Shown here: positions 10,434 to 22,300 of the stretch, in pieces
How the letters are laid out: every line of letters starts with the position of its first letter
How positions within the stretch are numbered: the stretch's first letter is position 1
NCBI GenBank assembly: GCA_024305745.1
Contig: JAHRBS010000010.1
Location: 1,805,501-1,869,500 of the forward strand
From: Polyporus tsugae
Lineage: Eukaryota > Basidiomycota > Agaricomycetes > Polyporales > Polyporaceae
DNA: 64,000 nucleotides
Direction: 5' to 3'
Program-made: the position numbers and the translations under genes
The notes under the pieces: model-generated
The model's input: only the letters and a program-made list of their open reading frames with translations
Told to the model about the DNA's origin: nothing
Database searches by the model: none

Positions 10434-11188
10434 ATGTCTGCGAGTACTATCTTCGACAGCGCCCCTGTTCTATCCTATCTTGCGTTGTCCCAGGACTATC
10501 AGCCTTCACCTAACAGTGCGCCAGTTGAGTTCCTTCGCAAGCATATTCGAGAGCTTCCTCCACATCTCCTTGCGCTCTTTACTGCAAACACCTCACCGAA
10601 GGAGAGGACGGCAATCCCAGAGATACGAAGTAGGCGGCTCAAGTACGTGGAATCCAAACCCCCCGAACTCTCGCTTGTAGACGCCAAGTCTACATGGCCC
10701 GCGCTGTGGGAAGGGAGAGAGCGACCCGGGACAGATCAGGGAAAGGCAGAGAAGGAATGGGCTGACGTGGAGTTTTTGGGAGGCACTGCTCAACAGCAGG
10801 TTGGGAAGCTCGGGGGGCTACTTGGGGATTATGAGGAGGAACGCGAGTCAGAACGGGTGAGGACGGTCCGACGACAACGTGCAGAGTATATCGAGTCCCT
10901 GCCGGAAGAGGACGAGGAGAGCGATGATGAAGACGAAGACGACCTGGAACCGATTCTAGAGCCATCCCCAGCTGAAAATGAGGAGTGGTTTCTTAGAAAT
11001 GTGAAGGAGCGCTTCATCTACGGTTTCCTGGAGGTATGTGTTCGTTGTCTTTTTGTTCAGCTCCCATAAAAACTTCTGTGCCTCCTTAGTCAATAGACTA
11101 CGACACGGTGGACTGGAACGAGGATTTGGATGAGGACATTGACAAGGAGGCAGAACAACGATGGTTCGATGATGAAGAGGAAGACTAG
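10434..11188 (+). CDS. CCDC97-domain protein (DUF2052)
   Basis: Two exons fit: 10434-11033 and 11090-11188, giving 232 residues. The start ATG gives MSASTIFDSAPVLSYLALS. The CCDC97 signature is at both ends: RSRRLKYVES in the middle and, across the intron, FLRNVKERFIYGFLE then SIDYDTVDWNEDLDEDIDKE and RWFDDEEED at the stop. An acidic stretch (EEDEESDDEDEDD) precedes the C-terminal block. The animal homologue is associated with the SF3B part of the spliceosome; a similar nuclear role here is inference. It is divergent from the hydrolase gene, with 266 bases between start codons. Confidence 0.82.
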
Positions 11189-11525
11189 ATAGTGCTTCGC
11201 GAATCGCGGATGCCTACGAACGGCGATCATTCTCGTCGTCCCAGTCATGCGCACAATATCGATGACCCAACACCACTTGTGCGCGTGCTATTCAACTTGC
11301 CCCGCCCAAGCTTCCCGTATGGAGCCCCGCTTTCCCATGGTCCTGACAAGTCATCAAACATCGATATGTAACCATAGCGTGGAATCTAGTGGCGGGTTCT
11401 TGCTAATGCTTGGTAAGACGAATGGCCGAATTGATGCTCAGATTCAATGACGTGAGCGATTGCGAGATGATATATGACTCTCTCCACTTGTTCCTGCCCC
11501 TCGCGGAATCCTCCAAGCTCTGACC
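11189..11525. other. Intergenic CCDC97-like to aldo-keto reductase
   Basis: About 340 bases. It holds the 3' region of one gene and the promoter of the next. No motif of note recognised. Confidence 0.4.
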
Positions 11526-13029
11526 ATGGCCGAAGTCCCGCGTTTCAAACTGAACACTGGAGCGTTGATGCCTGCTGTGGGTATGTACACGATATCAAAG
11601 TTTTATACTGCAGCTGATAGAACTACTTGTTATTGTTAGGGCTCGGCGGATGGGGAGGTACCACCCAAGAGGATCGTCAAAATGCATGGCAATTTATGGT
11701 GCCCGCTCTACAAGTAAGTTCACTCGCTTGTGCTCGTCGTACCAGAAGTAATGGGACATGTTTCATAGTCCGGGTATCGGCTGATTGATACTGCCTGGAG
11801 TTACGGTATGTTAAAAATACGACAGTCCGTAAACGTTGTTTCCTCACCGGGACACCAGGTACGGAAAAAGCGACCGCAGAAGCCGTCAAGAGGTCGGGCA
11901 TTCCCCGCGACCAGATATGGATCACAACCAAATTGCAGTAAGTTGTTCCATCCTAACGTCCCAGACCGGGTTAGTAGGCCATGTAGTCATCCCTTTGGTC
12001 GCCTAGCCATCAGCACCAAGGTCCTTTCGTCGAGGAATACTTCGAGGACAGTATCAAGAACTTGGATACAGATTATGTCGATCTGGTTAGCCTTGTCTCG
12101 TCTTATGCTCATTTTCGACAAATAAACCAATTCTACACATAGTGGTTGCTGCATTGGCCGCAAACATCGAAATTCGCCGGTGAGCACGCCCTACAGCAGT
12201 CATACATTGTGGATACTGACTCAGGCCGTAGTGGACAATATTGAGCCATTGGACAAAGACGGTCAACTTATCACTTACGACACGCCCCTCTTCACCGAAA
12301 CGTGGGCACGTATGGAGAAGATATATGAAAGTGGGAGGGCCAAGGCCATCGGTGTCAGCAATTTCTCGATCAAGAAGTATGTTTTTGTATGTAAGGCTTC
12401 ACCGACTCATCATTGCCTCCAGCCTTGAGAAGCTCTTCGAGACGGCCAAAGTCGTCCCAGCCGTAAACCAAGTAGAGTATGTCATACGCTCCTCTGACTC
12501 ACGCGCGAAATCTTCGACTGATGTGCTCGTACCGATTGCAGAATGCACCCGTACCTGATTCAACAGGGCCTGAAGGATTATTGCGACAAGAAGGGCATAG
12601 TCCTTGCAGCCTACACTCCTACTGGTGGGTCTAATTGACGTCCTGAACCGCGCAAGAGTAAGTACCGATTGACGATCGTAACCTTAGGGTACTCTACTGT
12701 CCGCAGCGACCCCACGATCGTCGAGCTCGCCGGCAAGTACAAAGTCACTCCGGTTCAGGTAATTCTTGCGTGGCATGTGGCACGCGGCGTCGCCGTTGTG
12801 CCCAAGAGTTCCGACGAGCAGCGCCAGAAGGACAACATCAATGTAAGTACCTCCGGTGCACCTTGCAACAATTACCGTCATCTCAACTGTGTGCCCGTTC
12901 TAGTTGCCGATCCTTGACCCGGAGGATGTGAAGCGCATCAGCGGACTCGATCGGAACCAGCGGCTCTGCAACTATGCGAGCGAGCTCGGGAAAGTCTGGG
13001 GCTGGACGTACGAGCAGCTTGGCTGGTGA
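11526..13029 (+). CDS. Aldo-keto reductase
   Basis: NAD(P)H-dependent reductase of carbonyl compounds, cytosolic by family. Eleven exons fit: 11526-11580, 11640-11713, 11769-11805, 11859-11937, 12007-12085, 12143-12179, 12232-12376, 12423-12476, 12542-12624, 12688-12842 and 12904-13029, giving 307 residues, the normal AKR length. Signatures are in order: MPAVGLGGWG; GYRLIDTAWSYGTE with the catalytic Asp and Tyr; TTKL with the catalytic Lys; LWLLHWP with the catalytic His; AIGVSNFS; VNQVEMHPYL; and the cofactor loop VVPKSSDEQRQKDN. All four catalytic residues are present. The start of exon 5 has two in-frame options (after 11986 or 12006). The physiological substrate (glycerol, xylose or an aromatic aldehyde) cannot be told from sequence. 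Confidence 0.93.
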
Positions 13030-13480
13030 AAATCCAAAGAAGTCCACCGATTTACATTGTACAATCAAGACCTGTTGTCTAATCTGACTGCAGCTGAAGG
13101 TGCCGATGGCGCGGAGCGATTCCAGACGATGCATTGATGGGCTTTTCTGTTTCTGTGAGAAAGATTTGCGATGAAGGGCCCTTCTCGTAGTCAAAGTTTG
13201 AGGACATGGAGCACGGTACCGTCCACAACACGCAGTGGAGCCAGCGAACGAGTTTCGACGTCTTCGACGATGCCTGGAGACCCAGAACCGACCGAAACGA
13301 GCGGAACTCTACGACACCATCATAACGCTGCCCCCCTATAACAACCGCTGACATTTCCAGTGGTTGCTATTATATATATATATACATGTGCGTCGCGTCC
13401 GCGTTGTCTGACTCTGTGCAACGCTATCACAGCTGGAGATTACAACCTTGGTACGTTCGGTGGTAATACCTGCTGATTTC

Positions 13481-13524
13481 GACAGTTTGGCATCGCGATT
13501 ACGACAGTTTGGCATCGCGATTAC
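13481..13524. repeat. Exact tandem duplication, 2 x 22 bp
   Basis: The unit gacagtttggcatcgcgatt plus ac occurs twice in direct succession (13481-13502 and 13503-13524). The copies are identical and a third begins (gac). Origin by slippage or unequal pairing; function unknown. Confidence 0.9.
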
Positions 13525-14540
13525 GACCGGAATCAAGGAAATCGCAACCGGGGGTGGTACTACGGGTCTAATGTCGGGTGTACTAGGTAAGAGATTCCAT
13601 GAGCGTGGCCTATCGCGCGAGAATCAGCCTACCGTGCTGACCACAGCATTTGTGAATGGTCAGGAACCCTATGATGAACCGTCGCAACATATGCCGAACG
13701 GCAAGGCCTCGAGGAACAAGCGTATTTGGCATTGCGGTTCACCGTGATGCACACGAGGATCGCTCGGTAAGGACGGGCACGCAAGAGGCAATACAATTGC
13801 ATATCAAGTCCTTCCGGGCATGTTCCTTTGTAGTTTGTTTCCGTGACCGTGAATGTTCGAGGCACTTCTCCCTGAGAAGGCTGACGAGACATATACGCGC
13901 ATGAGTTCTTTTTGCTCACCACTGACGGGATTTCGCCGACGTTTTTAGGTTCAACTTCGCTTTACCCTGCATCGCTCGGCTGCCTTTGGCCTTCAATACA
14001 CTCCGCGAATCCGACCGATGGCACGACTGCTCATATGGCCATCATTTCTTCTCTAGTCTCTAGATAATGGTGTGCTGTGGTCTGTGATACCTTCGGGTAG
14101 CAGCGACCGTCTTCCTACCGACTTCCGCCTACAATCCTGACCTTCGACGTTGGATCCCCAATTCCGATGGAAGAAGCCTCGACAATAGGTGGGCAGATTC
14201 AAGAAAAGGACTTACAAAAACACTGAATCCCGCACTGTTTACCGCCATCATGCACTCACACTGACGACTAGATGACGAAGTCACGAGTTCCGACAAATAC
14301 CCTTGCCAATATCATCCGCCTCAACTTCGGGTGTACGGTCCACCCATCTGACCCCCTTATACCGCCCAAAGTATCCCCGCATATCGACAGCCTCATTGTA
14401 GTGCACATTCGACGGCCTGGTCACCCCAGTCCAAACTGCCGCTTGAACTCTTCGGGAAAATAACGATAAAACTATCAACCCAAGAGCCCTTGTTTGCGCG
14501 GCCGAGGCGAGCGATCAAGTTGAATCCGAGGAACCAACGC

Positions 14541-14554
14541 GTATAAAGGCGGGG
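14541..14554 (+). promoter_or_regulatory. TATA box and CreA-like site of the AA9 gene
   Basis: GTATAAA lies at 14541-14547, about 50 bases before the ATG, and is directly followed by GCGGGG (14549-14554). The latter matches the SYGGRG consensus of the carbon catabolite repressor CreA/Mig1. Repression of this cellulase-type gene by glucose is therefore plausible; one site alone is weak evidence. Confidence 0.55.
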
Positions 14555-14595
14555 CATCAGTTGAGCTCTCCCTCAGCTCGCTGCCGTTGTTCGTC

Positions 14596-15721
14596 ATGAA
14601 GCTCGCCCTCTCCATCCTCGCCGCGGCCGCGGCCGTCAACGCCCACTGTGAGTCTGAACCTGTCTTCGGAGTAAACGGGAACATACTAACATAAACGTTT
14701 CGACGCAGTCACGATGCAGTACATCTGGGACGGCGCTGTGAGTAGCATTCACTCCATGGAACTATTACGATTACTAACTCGTCGACATGGTCTAGACTGA
14801 TGAGGGACAGAACAACTACATCCGTGTTCCCCCAAACAACAACCCGGTGACCGACGTGACCTCTACTGACCTCACCTGCAACGTCAATGGTCTTTCCGGC
14901 GCAAGCGTCGAGACCCTCTCCATCCCCGCTGGTACAAATGTACGCATGTGCGACCTGTCAGCTAGCGAGCATTGATCTCACCCGACCTCGTCAGGTCACC
15001 TTTGAGTGGCACCAGCACGACCAGCGCACTGGCGAGGACGCCATCTCTGGCGGTCACAAGGGCCCTGTCCAGGTGTATGTCGCCAAGGCGCCTTCCACGG
15101 CTGCCTCTTTCGACGGTCAGGGTACCGTCTGGACAAAGATATACTCCTCTGGACTCCTCAACCCCTCTACCCAGGAGTGGGCGACCGATGTCGTCAACGC
15201 GAACAACGGTAGGTTTCCTGCGAGTGTTAGGTACTCACAACTGCGACATGCGCTAACAACTGTGGCAGGCAAACACAGTGTTGTGATTCCTGCCTCGCTT
15301 CCGGCCGGCGAGTACCTTCTCCGCGCTGAGATTGTGAGTCTGGTGTCTTGATATTTGGACGAGGCGATGTGGTCTCTAACTTGAACATCTACCACTTAAC
15401 AGATCGCTCTCCACGTCGCAGAGAGCTACCCTGGTGCTCAGTTCGTAAGTGTCGCATACAAAGGGGATCCACGAAATGTTGTTCGCTCATGCTCCCGCTT
15501 CCCAGTACGTTGGCTGCGCTCAAGTCAAGATCACTAGTGGCGGTAGTGCCAACCCGCCGAAGATCGCTCTTCCGGGTGCGTACCAAGGCTCTGACCCCGG
15601 CATCACTATCAACATCTACAACAACCTTCAGAGTTACACCGCGTGAGTGGAATAACATGTCGACGATTATCTTTCGCTCACCCGAATACATAGTCCGGGT
15701 GGCGCTGTCTGGTCTGGGTAA
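14596..15721 (+). CDS. AA9 lytic polysaccharide monooxygenase (secreted, copper)
   Basis: AA9 enzymes (formerly GH61) oxidatively cleave cellulose. Eight exons fit: 14596-14647, 14709-14737, 14796-14939, 14995-15208, 15269-15333, 15403-15444, 15506-15642 and 15694-15721, giving 236 residues. A signal peptide ([16 protein letters not shown]) precedes [10 protein letters not shown], so cleavage leaves the N-terminal copper-binding His of the histidine brace. The second brace His is in [11 protein letters not shown] and the axial Tyr in AQFYVGCAQ. The Cys pair (DLTCN and VGCAQ) fits the conserved disulphide. [19 protein letters not shown] is a family block. The protein ends after the catalytic domain (GGAVWSG), with no cellulose-binding module or GPI anchor. 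Regioselectivity cannot be told. Confidence 0.95.
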
Positions 15722-16426
15722 ACCTGGAACCACCTCCGGTATTAGTGTTACGTTATTCCTGCTGTATCAACGTCCTTCCCTCAATCACAAGCGTATTACT
15801 TTGTCCATTCACCTCACAAACGCGTGTCTGGGAAGACTATGACGTTATAAGCCCAAAATGGTAGTGAGTAGCCCGTGGTGCCGTAGGCACGTTTAGGTAT
15901 TAACCCATCTGGCACGGGCCAAAGCAAAGTAGGATAATTTTAAACTGGTGGACTTGAACTATGTCGCTCGCAGTTGCGTCGGAGACCAGGGTACGGTAGT
16001 GAGTTGACCTTACGGTGGGTGATATATATGATAAGCCAAGCGGGGCTGGCATGGAGTCGCAGCAAACCACGACAGTTGCCTAAACAAGGGCGGTGATTTG
16101 GAGAGCGCTGAATGCATCGACTCATGTTCCAGGCGACGACTCAACTGAACTTGTTGGACGTGCCCTGCGCCCCACCTTGCAACCTCATGGCCTATGTCCC
16201 CACGGCTAGTAGAGCCGCAATCTCAAGATACCTTCTCGTGCCGGTCATGAGCTCATTGCCTCCCTATCAGCGCCTTACGCGGTAGATAGACCCAGGCGGC
16301 AAGCCTGGCTGTTCCCCTTTGCCCTGTGGTTGAGCCGTGATATAAGGTAGGTCACTACCGTGCTCATCCGCGGACACTGCTTGTGTTTCCGACTGCCGGT
16401 GTCGAATCCCCCCCCCCTTACTCACC
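15722..16426. other. Intergenic AA9 to 14-3-3-like
   Basis: About 700 bases without a supported gene. A run of nine C lies at about 16409-16417, just before the next start codon. Confidence 0.5.
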
Positions 16427-17386
16427 ATGTCTACGTCGCGCCTGAAAGTGCCATCCAGCTCCAACGTGTTCGCCTGCCTCTCCCCCATTTCGTTGGGCGA
16501 CCTCCAGCAAGTGGACATGCCGCTCTCGCGGCTTGACTGCCTGTTTCTAGCCAAGGTCGCGGATCAAGCCGAACGGTACCACGGTGCGTTCCCCCCCACG
16601 TTCTGGAGCTGGAGGCACGTATGATAGACCTGCACGTCGTTCCGGACCCTGAAGATGTCGTCGCTCAGCTCAAGGACATCATAAACGACAACCACGCGCA
16701 GCTCACCATCGACGAGAGGAACCTGCTATCGATAGCGTACAAGAATCTGACGGCAAACCTCCGCGCGAGCTGGCGGACGATCGATGCGCTCCAGAAGAAG
16801 GAAGCGCTCTCCTCTACGCGGCAGCAGGTCAAGCTCATGCGTGTGCAGAAGGAGCAGATTGAGAAGGACCTGGACAAGGTCTGCAGAGACGCCGTTGACC
16901 TTCTCGAGCGGGATTTGATACCCGCCGCGAGCGACGGGGAAGAGAAGGTCTTCTATTCCAAGATGTACGCTGTCTGTTCTTGATACTACGGCTGCCGACC
17001 CGTTCTAACATGCCAACAGGCGGGGAGATTACTACCGATACCTCGCCGAGCTCACTCGCCTCAACTCGAAAGAAGACCTCGGGAAGGCTTCCCTCGAGGC
17101 CTACAAGTCCGCATACCAACATGCGCTCGCGACTCTACCTGCAACGCACCCCACACGCCTTGGCCTGGCCCTCAACTTCGCGGTCTACTTCCATGACATC
17201 ATGCGAAGCCCCGAACGCGCGTGCCACCTAGCCAAACATGCGTTCGACGAAGCCATCGCGGCGGCCGTTTCGGACGCCTCGGTCGCAATGGCGAACATCG
17301 AAGATGCGCTAATGATTCTGCAACTCATGCGAGACGACCTCATCCTGTGGCAGGGAGAGATCTCGAAAGGCAAGTGGACTTGCTGA
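16427..17386 (+). CDS. Divergent 14-3-3 protein
   Basis: 14-3-3 proteins are dimeric phosphoserine/phosphothreonine adaptors. Three exons fit: 16427-16583, 16628-16964 and 17020-17386, giving 286 residues (canonical about 250). Family blocks are clear: LTIDERNLLSIAYKNL, RASWRTI, KVFYSKM joined to RGDYYRYLAEL, HPTRLGLALNFAVYFHDI and ACHLAKHAFDEAI. The phosphate-binding Lys (YKN), Arg (LRASW) and Arg-Tyr (YYRYL) are kept, as is Asn of ALNF. The helix-9 block reads LQLMRDDLILW, with Asp where canonical 14-3-3 has Asn (RDNL). The first 50 residues and the stretch after AYKN are unusual. It is therefore a probable functional but fast-evolving paralogue. A GCAAGT near 17370 could be a GC-AG donor extending the C-terminus; I took the simple stop. 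Confidence 0.88.
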
Positions 17387-17779
17387 TCGATGCGACTAGA
17401 CGCGTTGCTCATCAGCCTGCCGTTCTCATCTTAGCGTAAGCCGGTCGAGGTCTGTCCTATGCCGAAGCTAATCGGCACACTCATGCACTTCTTTGCACTA
17501 GCCGCCTTTGGGAGTCCTCACCACATCCTTGACATCATCCGCCGACTACACGAGTCAGACAGGCCTCATGGAGTGGAGTCCAAGGGGAGCTAGTGGGGAG
17601 CGCGGCCACAAATAGTTGTATATTGCATTGAAGTTGTTCCTGTACCCGTGTGCTTTGAACGCTTGCATTCTGTTGCTATCTTGTCATATCTTCACATGCT
17701 TTCTCGGCTATTCGAATGTATCGCATTATGATCATATATAACCCTTCCGACCAGGTCCGTCTCTACAAGGTAGCGTAAC
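17387..17779. other. Convergent 3' region of 14-3-3-like and DYS1
   Basis: About 390 bases between two stop codons of convergent genes. It could hold a short extra 3' exon of the 14-3-3-like gene; otherwise nothing seen. Confidence 0.4.
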
Positions 17780-19134
17780 CTACGACCGATCGTCTGGTTT
17801 TGCAAAGGTGGCTGCTACAAGTAATGGGAACACGAGAGTTGCATCTGCGAAGACCTGCACGCACATGTCAGACCATATTCGAGGTGTTTGAACAGGTTGG
17901 ACAGACCTTGACCGATTCCGAGCCTGCTCGGATCTTTCCCCATGAGACGGCCTCGTCTGGACGAGCGCCGGAATCGGAACCATCGAACTCCTGTCCGGTG
18001 TTCTGGGTGAAGGATCAGTGCGCTATGCAATCGGTAATGAAAGAGTGCGGCATACAATATACACCGAGTAGTCCGCGCCGTTCCGCTGTCGGAAATCTCA
18101 GTACAGGTCGGGAGTTTGAGAAAGGACGCACGTACGATGAGCATCGCGTTCGCTATTTGGTGTTTGCAAACGCCCCCTCCCAGAATGATCATCCCTGCTT
18201 TCTTGGATTTTCTTGAGAGCTCATTCAAGTTTCGGATGTCTTGAACGATGTCCACAATGAGGCCAGGGTTGCGGAACGAGTGGAAGTAGATCATATCTCC
18301 GAGGGATCCGTCCGTAAGCGCTGGACAGAAGACTGGAATGTCGTTCTATGCGAAGCGGACTCAGCACGGGTCCTACGTGGGCATGCATAGAATATCTATT
18401 CACTTTGTACGCCCAGTAATATACAGATTCTTCGTTGTCAATCTCCTTGCCCAGTCTTCGGATGAAAGTGCTTGGGGTCCATACGTCCCCGCTTTGCCTC
18501 TGCTCGGCGAGCATGGTGTCGAGGATGGGCGTGAGCCAGTCCTCGAACTTGCAGTAGTTGTCATTGGGGACGATGAGGTTTCCGATGCGGTTCATTCCCC
18601 GCTTTCGCAGGTCTGCGCCATCCATGTTGAAGTCTGCCAAGTACGTCTTACCGAGACACTTGATGAAGTCTTCTTCGATACCCCCAGCAGTGGTCACGAT
18701 GGCGTTCACGTGCTTGTGTTTTACGAGGTAGAGGATAACCTCGCGCAGCCCAGAGGAGATGAGATTGGAGGTGTAGCCGAGGAAGACATTGCACTTTGTC
18801 TGTGCTCGGACCTCGGGCGAACAGTAGTCCTCGGACTCGTCTGCGGTGGCCGGCTCGTCGGACAGTCGCCATTTGCGCTAAGCGTATTTTTAGACTGCGG
18901 TCCGGGAACGGGCTCAGACGGGGGGATGCGCACCATTTTGTCGACAATGTCGATAGCCTTCCCAAGACTGTTGGCCTGGAAGCCGATTCGCTGATAACTT
19001 GCTAGGAGTTTTTGCAGAGACATCTCTTCTTCAAAGTTCGGGCCCTCCACCGTCTCCGCGAAGTCTGGCATGGGCTCGGAGGGTTTTAGGACCGCTGCGG
19101 ATGCCCCGGTGGGCACTTGATCTGTAGAGGACAT
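17780..19134 (-). CDS. DYS1: Deoxyhypusine synthase
   Basis: Transfers the aminobutyl group of spermidine to a lysine of eIF5A (NAD-dependent), the first step of hypusine formation. Six exons fit: 19134-18934, 18877-18404, 18345-18136, 18085-18056, 18002-17907 and 17854-17780, giving 361 residues (family about 370). Landmarks: [99 protein letters not shown], the 30-nt exon [30 protein letters not shown] followed by WGKIR with the catalytic-lysine block, and [17 protein letters not shown]. Its partner eIF5A is not in the window. Divergent from SEC7 (230 bases between starts). Confidence 0.96.
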
Positions 19135-19364
19135 TGTGTGTGCAGGGGAGGAAAGATGAGGAACAACTTCAACTTGAGCGGGAAGGCGGATAGTGGCCAC
19201 TCGATTAGATTAGACAAGCGCTTGTGGATCTCGATCGCTGCGCCCAGTAACTGGTCCCGTGATGAAGCAACTCTCTGCCCTCTTCCTCCGCGACCGCGAC
19301 AGACAACGATCGCGACACGTACCCCCGCGGCTTAGACCTCCTCTTGGACAGCGTCGGCCTCTTC

Positions 19365-22300
19365 ATGGATGCCACCGACTTCTCTCACGCGGCCGCTATT
19401 CCTCTACCCCCATCGCCTCCTCCTCATGATGAACCGCCCGCAAACATTATGGCTGTACTCCCGCTAAGGGACCCAGTGAACGAGAACAGGGCACGGTCAA
19501 CATCACCAACTCCTCCTGAACAAGGTCAGCTGGCCGATGGATCCTCCCTTCGTACCGATGACGCGACGGCCCCTTCCCCATCTCAACCTTCCGCGTCCTT
19601 ATCCCAACCGCCTAATGGCGTTCACGTACCAACGCCAGAACAAGCAGAACAGACCGCTGTTCCGCAGCCTAGAGGTTCAATAGAGCGCGCACAAGTCACG
19701 GATGACAACGTCCCCCCTCCGACACCTCCCGCCAAGCCACTTCCTTCGAATCCTGCTTCTCCTGCCGCTCGCCGTCCACATATGCTTCCGGGTTCCCCGC
19801 GCGTCACGAATGGTCATGGTCGGCCGTCCATTGACAGCCGACCCGCAACACCGAACGGTCGCACCCATGCCCGGCCTTCAACCGACTCGGCGCACCAACG
19901 CTCGCTTACCATATCCAAGGGTCACACAGTCTCGGTTGTTCTCATCTCATCGGCTCTGGAGACCATCGCCGCGTCCAAGGAGGCGAGGCGTTCCGCCCCT
20001 CTACGTGAAAGCGTCCAGCGTGCGTTGGGAATGGTGAAGTCGGGACAGGGCGGAGACAAGCCAAGAGACATCTTCGAGCCGTTGCGCTTGGCTTGTGAGA
20101 CGCGGAATGAGAAGCTGATGATTGCGAGTTTGGATTGCATCTCAAAACTCATCTCATATTCATTCTTTGCTGAGTCCTCTTCCTCTTCTCATGCGCCTGC
20201 TTCCCCACCTCCTTCCCCTGGTCCCAGTTCTCGTCACTCTACGTCATCGCAGGCACCACTACCGGCCCCTTCTCTTGTCGACCTCGTCGTTCATACCATC
20301 ACGTCATGTCATACTGAGAGCACCCCGGAGACGGTGTCTCTACAGATTGTCAAGGCCCTACTCTCGCTCGTCCTCTCGCCAACCGTTCTGGTTCACCAGT
20401 CTTCTCTCCTCAAAGCTGTTCGAACGGTCTATAATGTCTTCCTGCTGAGCGCGGATCCAGTCAACCAGATGGTCGCACAGGGTGGTCTTACCCAGATGGT
20501 TAACCACGTCTTCGCACGGTGCCAGGTTGGCTCTTCTTCCCTCCCTCAGTCGGAGTCTTCTACGACTCTGTCTGTGCGCGATGGAGATAGCGGCCGGTCA
20601 TCAACACGGGCCTCTATTGCTTTGTCCCCACGAAGCTCGTTGCCTCTGCCGTTACAAAGTCCTTCAGTAAACGGTACCGACGAGTCAAGTTCTACTCTGG
20701 CGCAGGAGCCGTCGGAGCCGCCTTCAAGTGCCGCCTCTGTCGCTCATACCGATGCGCCTGAAGAGGCATTAGGTGAAAGTGAGGAAGGCGTTCAACCGGA
20801 CGGTGTCCTGAACGGTGCCCATCATGAAGCGTAGGTCGTTTCAGCTCCGTATCCTGCACCGTAGCTGAGCCGGGCAACAGACAGGCTTTCGGTTCCGCGC
20901 ACAGGGACTCTGTGCATGATGACGAGGATGATCTAGGAGGTCCAAACAACAGGCAACTCACGACGAATGATCTGTTCATCAAGGACGCATTCCTCGTTTT
21001 CAGGGCGTTATGCAAATTGACGATGAAGCCTTTGAATACCGAGAGGCAAGTTAACGCTTTAACCTCCCATTCCAGTCCCCTAATGTCCTTTCTAGTGAGC
21101 GCGACCTCAAATCACATTCAATGCGATCGAAGTTGCTTTCACTTCACTTGGTGCTCATGATCCTGAACTCGCATATGCCCATCTTCGTCTCGCCGTCAGC
21201 GATCATCTACTCATCCTCATCCAACGAGGCGACACCCTTCATTCAGGCGGCCAACCAATATCTTTGCTTGTGTTTGAGCAGGAACGCTGTCAGTCCGGTC
21301 CTTCAGGTCTTTGAGATCAGCGTGGAGATCTTCTGGAGAGTCGTCTCGGGCCTGCGCACGAAGCTCAAGGTTAGAATCTTTGTATGCAAATTGCTTTTGC
21401 GATGCTTACTTCTCATTAATGCAGAAAGAGATCGAGGTGCTGTTGCACGAGATCTTCATACCGATTCTGGAGATGAAGACGTCAACTCTCAAGCAGAAGG
21501 GTATGATTGTCAGCATGCTGCAGCGCCTTTCCCAAGATCCCGAGGCTCTTGTTGAAATCTACCTGAACTACGATTGCGACAGCGAGGCAGTCGACAATAT
21601 CTACGAACAGTATGCATCGTCAATTCGAACAATCCTTGGTTCACCTAGCTCACGGTATATTTAGTCTCATGAATATCATCTCGAAGATCGGGACCTCCCC
21701 GGTGTCTCATACCCCTCAGAAGTCGAATGATCCCACCAGCCCGGCATTGCAACCCCAGAGCAAGCAGCACCACGGGACACAGGTACCGCCGTCGTTCAGC
21801 ACCGCGGCGCTGTCAGTGCCAGGCAATGTCGACACTACCACCATCGGCAACTCGGAAGCACAGCTCAGGCGGCAGGGTCTCGAGTGTCTTGTCTCCGTTC
21901 TCAAGTCGCTCGTCGCCTGGGGCACAGCCAGCACTTTACCCCCTGAGCAACCACAAGACCCGACTACGCGCTCCCAGGGGGAGGAGTCGACCATGACTCC
22001 TGATCTTCCAACAGACCGGCTTTCGCCGGGAGGGGCGGACATGAGTCGAGGCCAGACGCCTGAGTTGGCGGACGATCCGTCCAAGTTCGAGAGCGCGAAG
22101 CAGAAGAAGACGACGCTGCTCGAGGGTATCAAGAAGTTCAACTTCAAGCCCAAGAAGGTGCGTAGTGTGCCACGGTGTTAGGACTGCATTTAAAGACAGA
22201 TCTTTTCGTATGCAGGGCGTGGAGTTCTTCCTCGAGACCGGTTTTATTCCGAGCAACGATCCCAAGGATATTGCGCGGTTCTTGCTTGATACCGATGGGC

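Larger units (their letters stand above)
13030..14595. other. Long intergenic region upstream of the AA9 gene
   Basis: About 1.57 kb with no supported gene. It contains a short TA run near 13370-13382, an exact 22-bp tandem duplication (13481-13524), and, close to the LPMO, a TATA box and a CreA-type site. It may hold regulatory DNA for the secreted enzyme. Small open frames here lack family motifs. Confidence 0.5.

Noticed and set aside
13629..13922. Small frames in the gap before the AA9 gene
   Set aside because: No family motif, no plausible splice extension, composition like non-coding DNA.
19344..19364. Earlier start of SEC7 at 19344
   Set aside because: The codon there is TTG; the first ATG in frame is at 19365.
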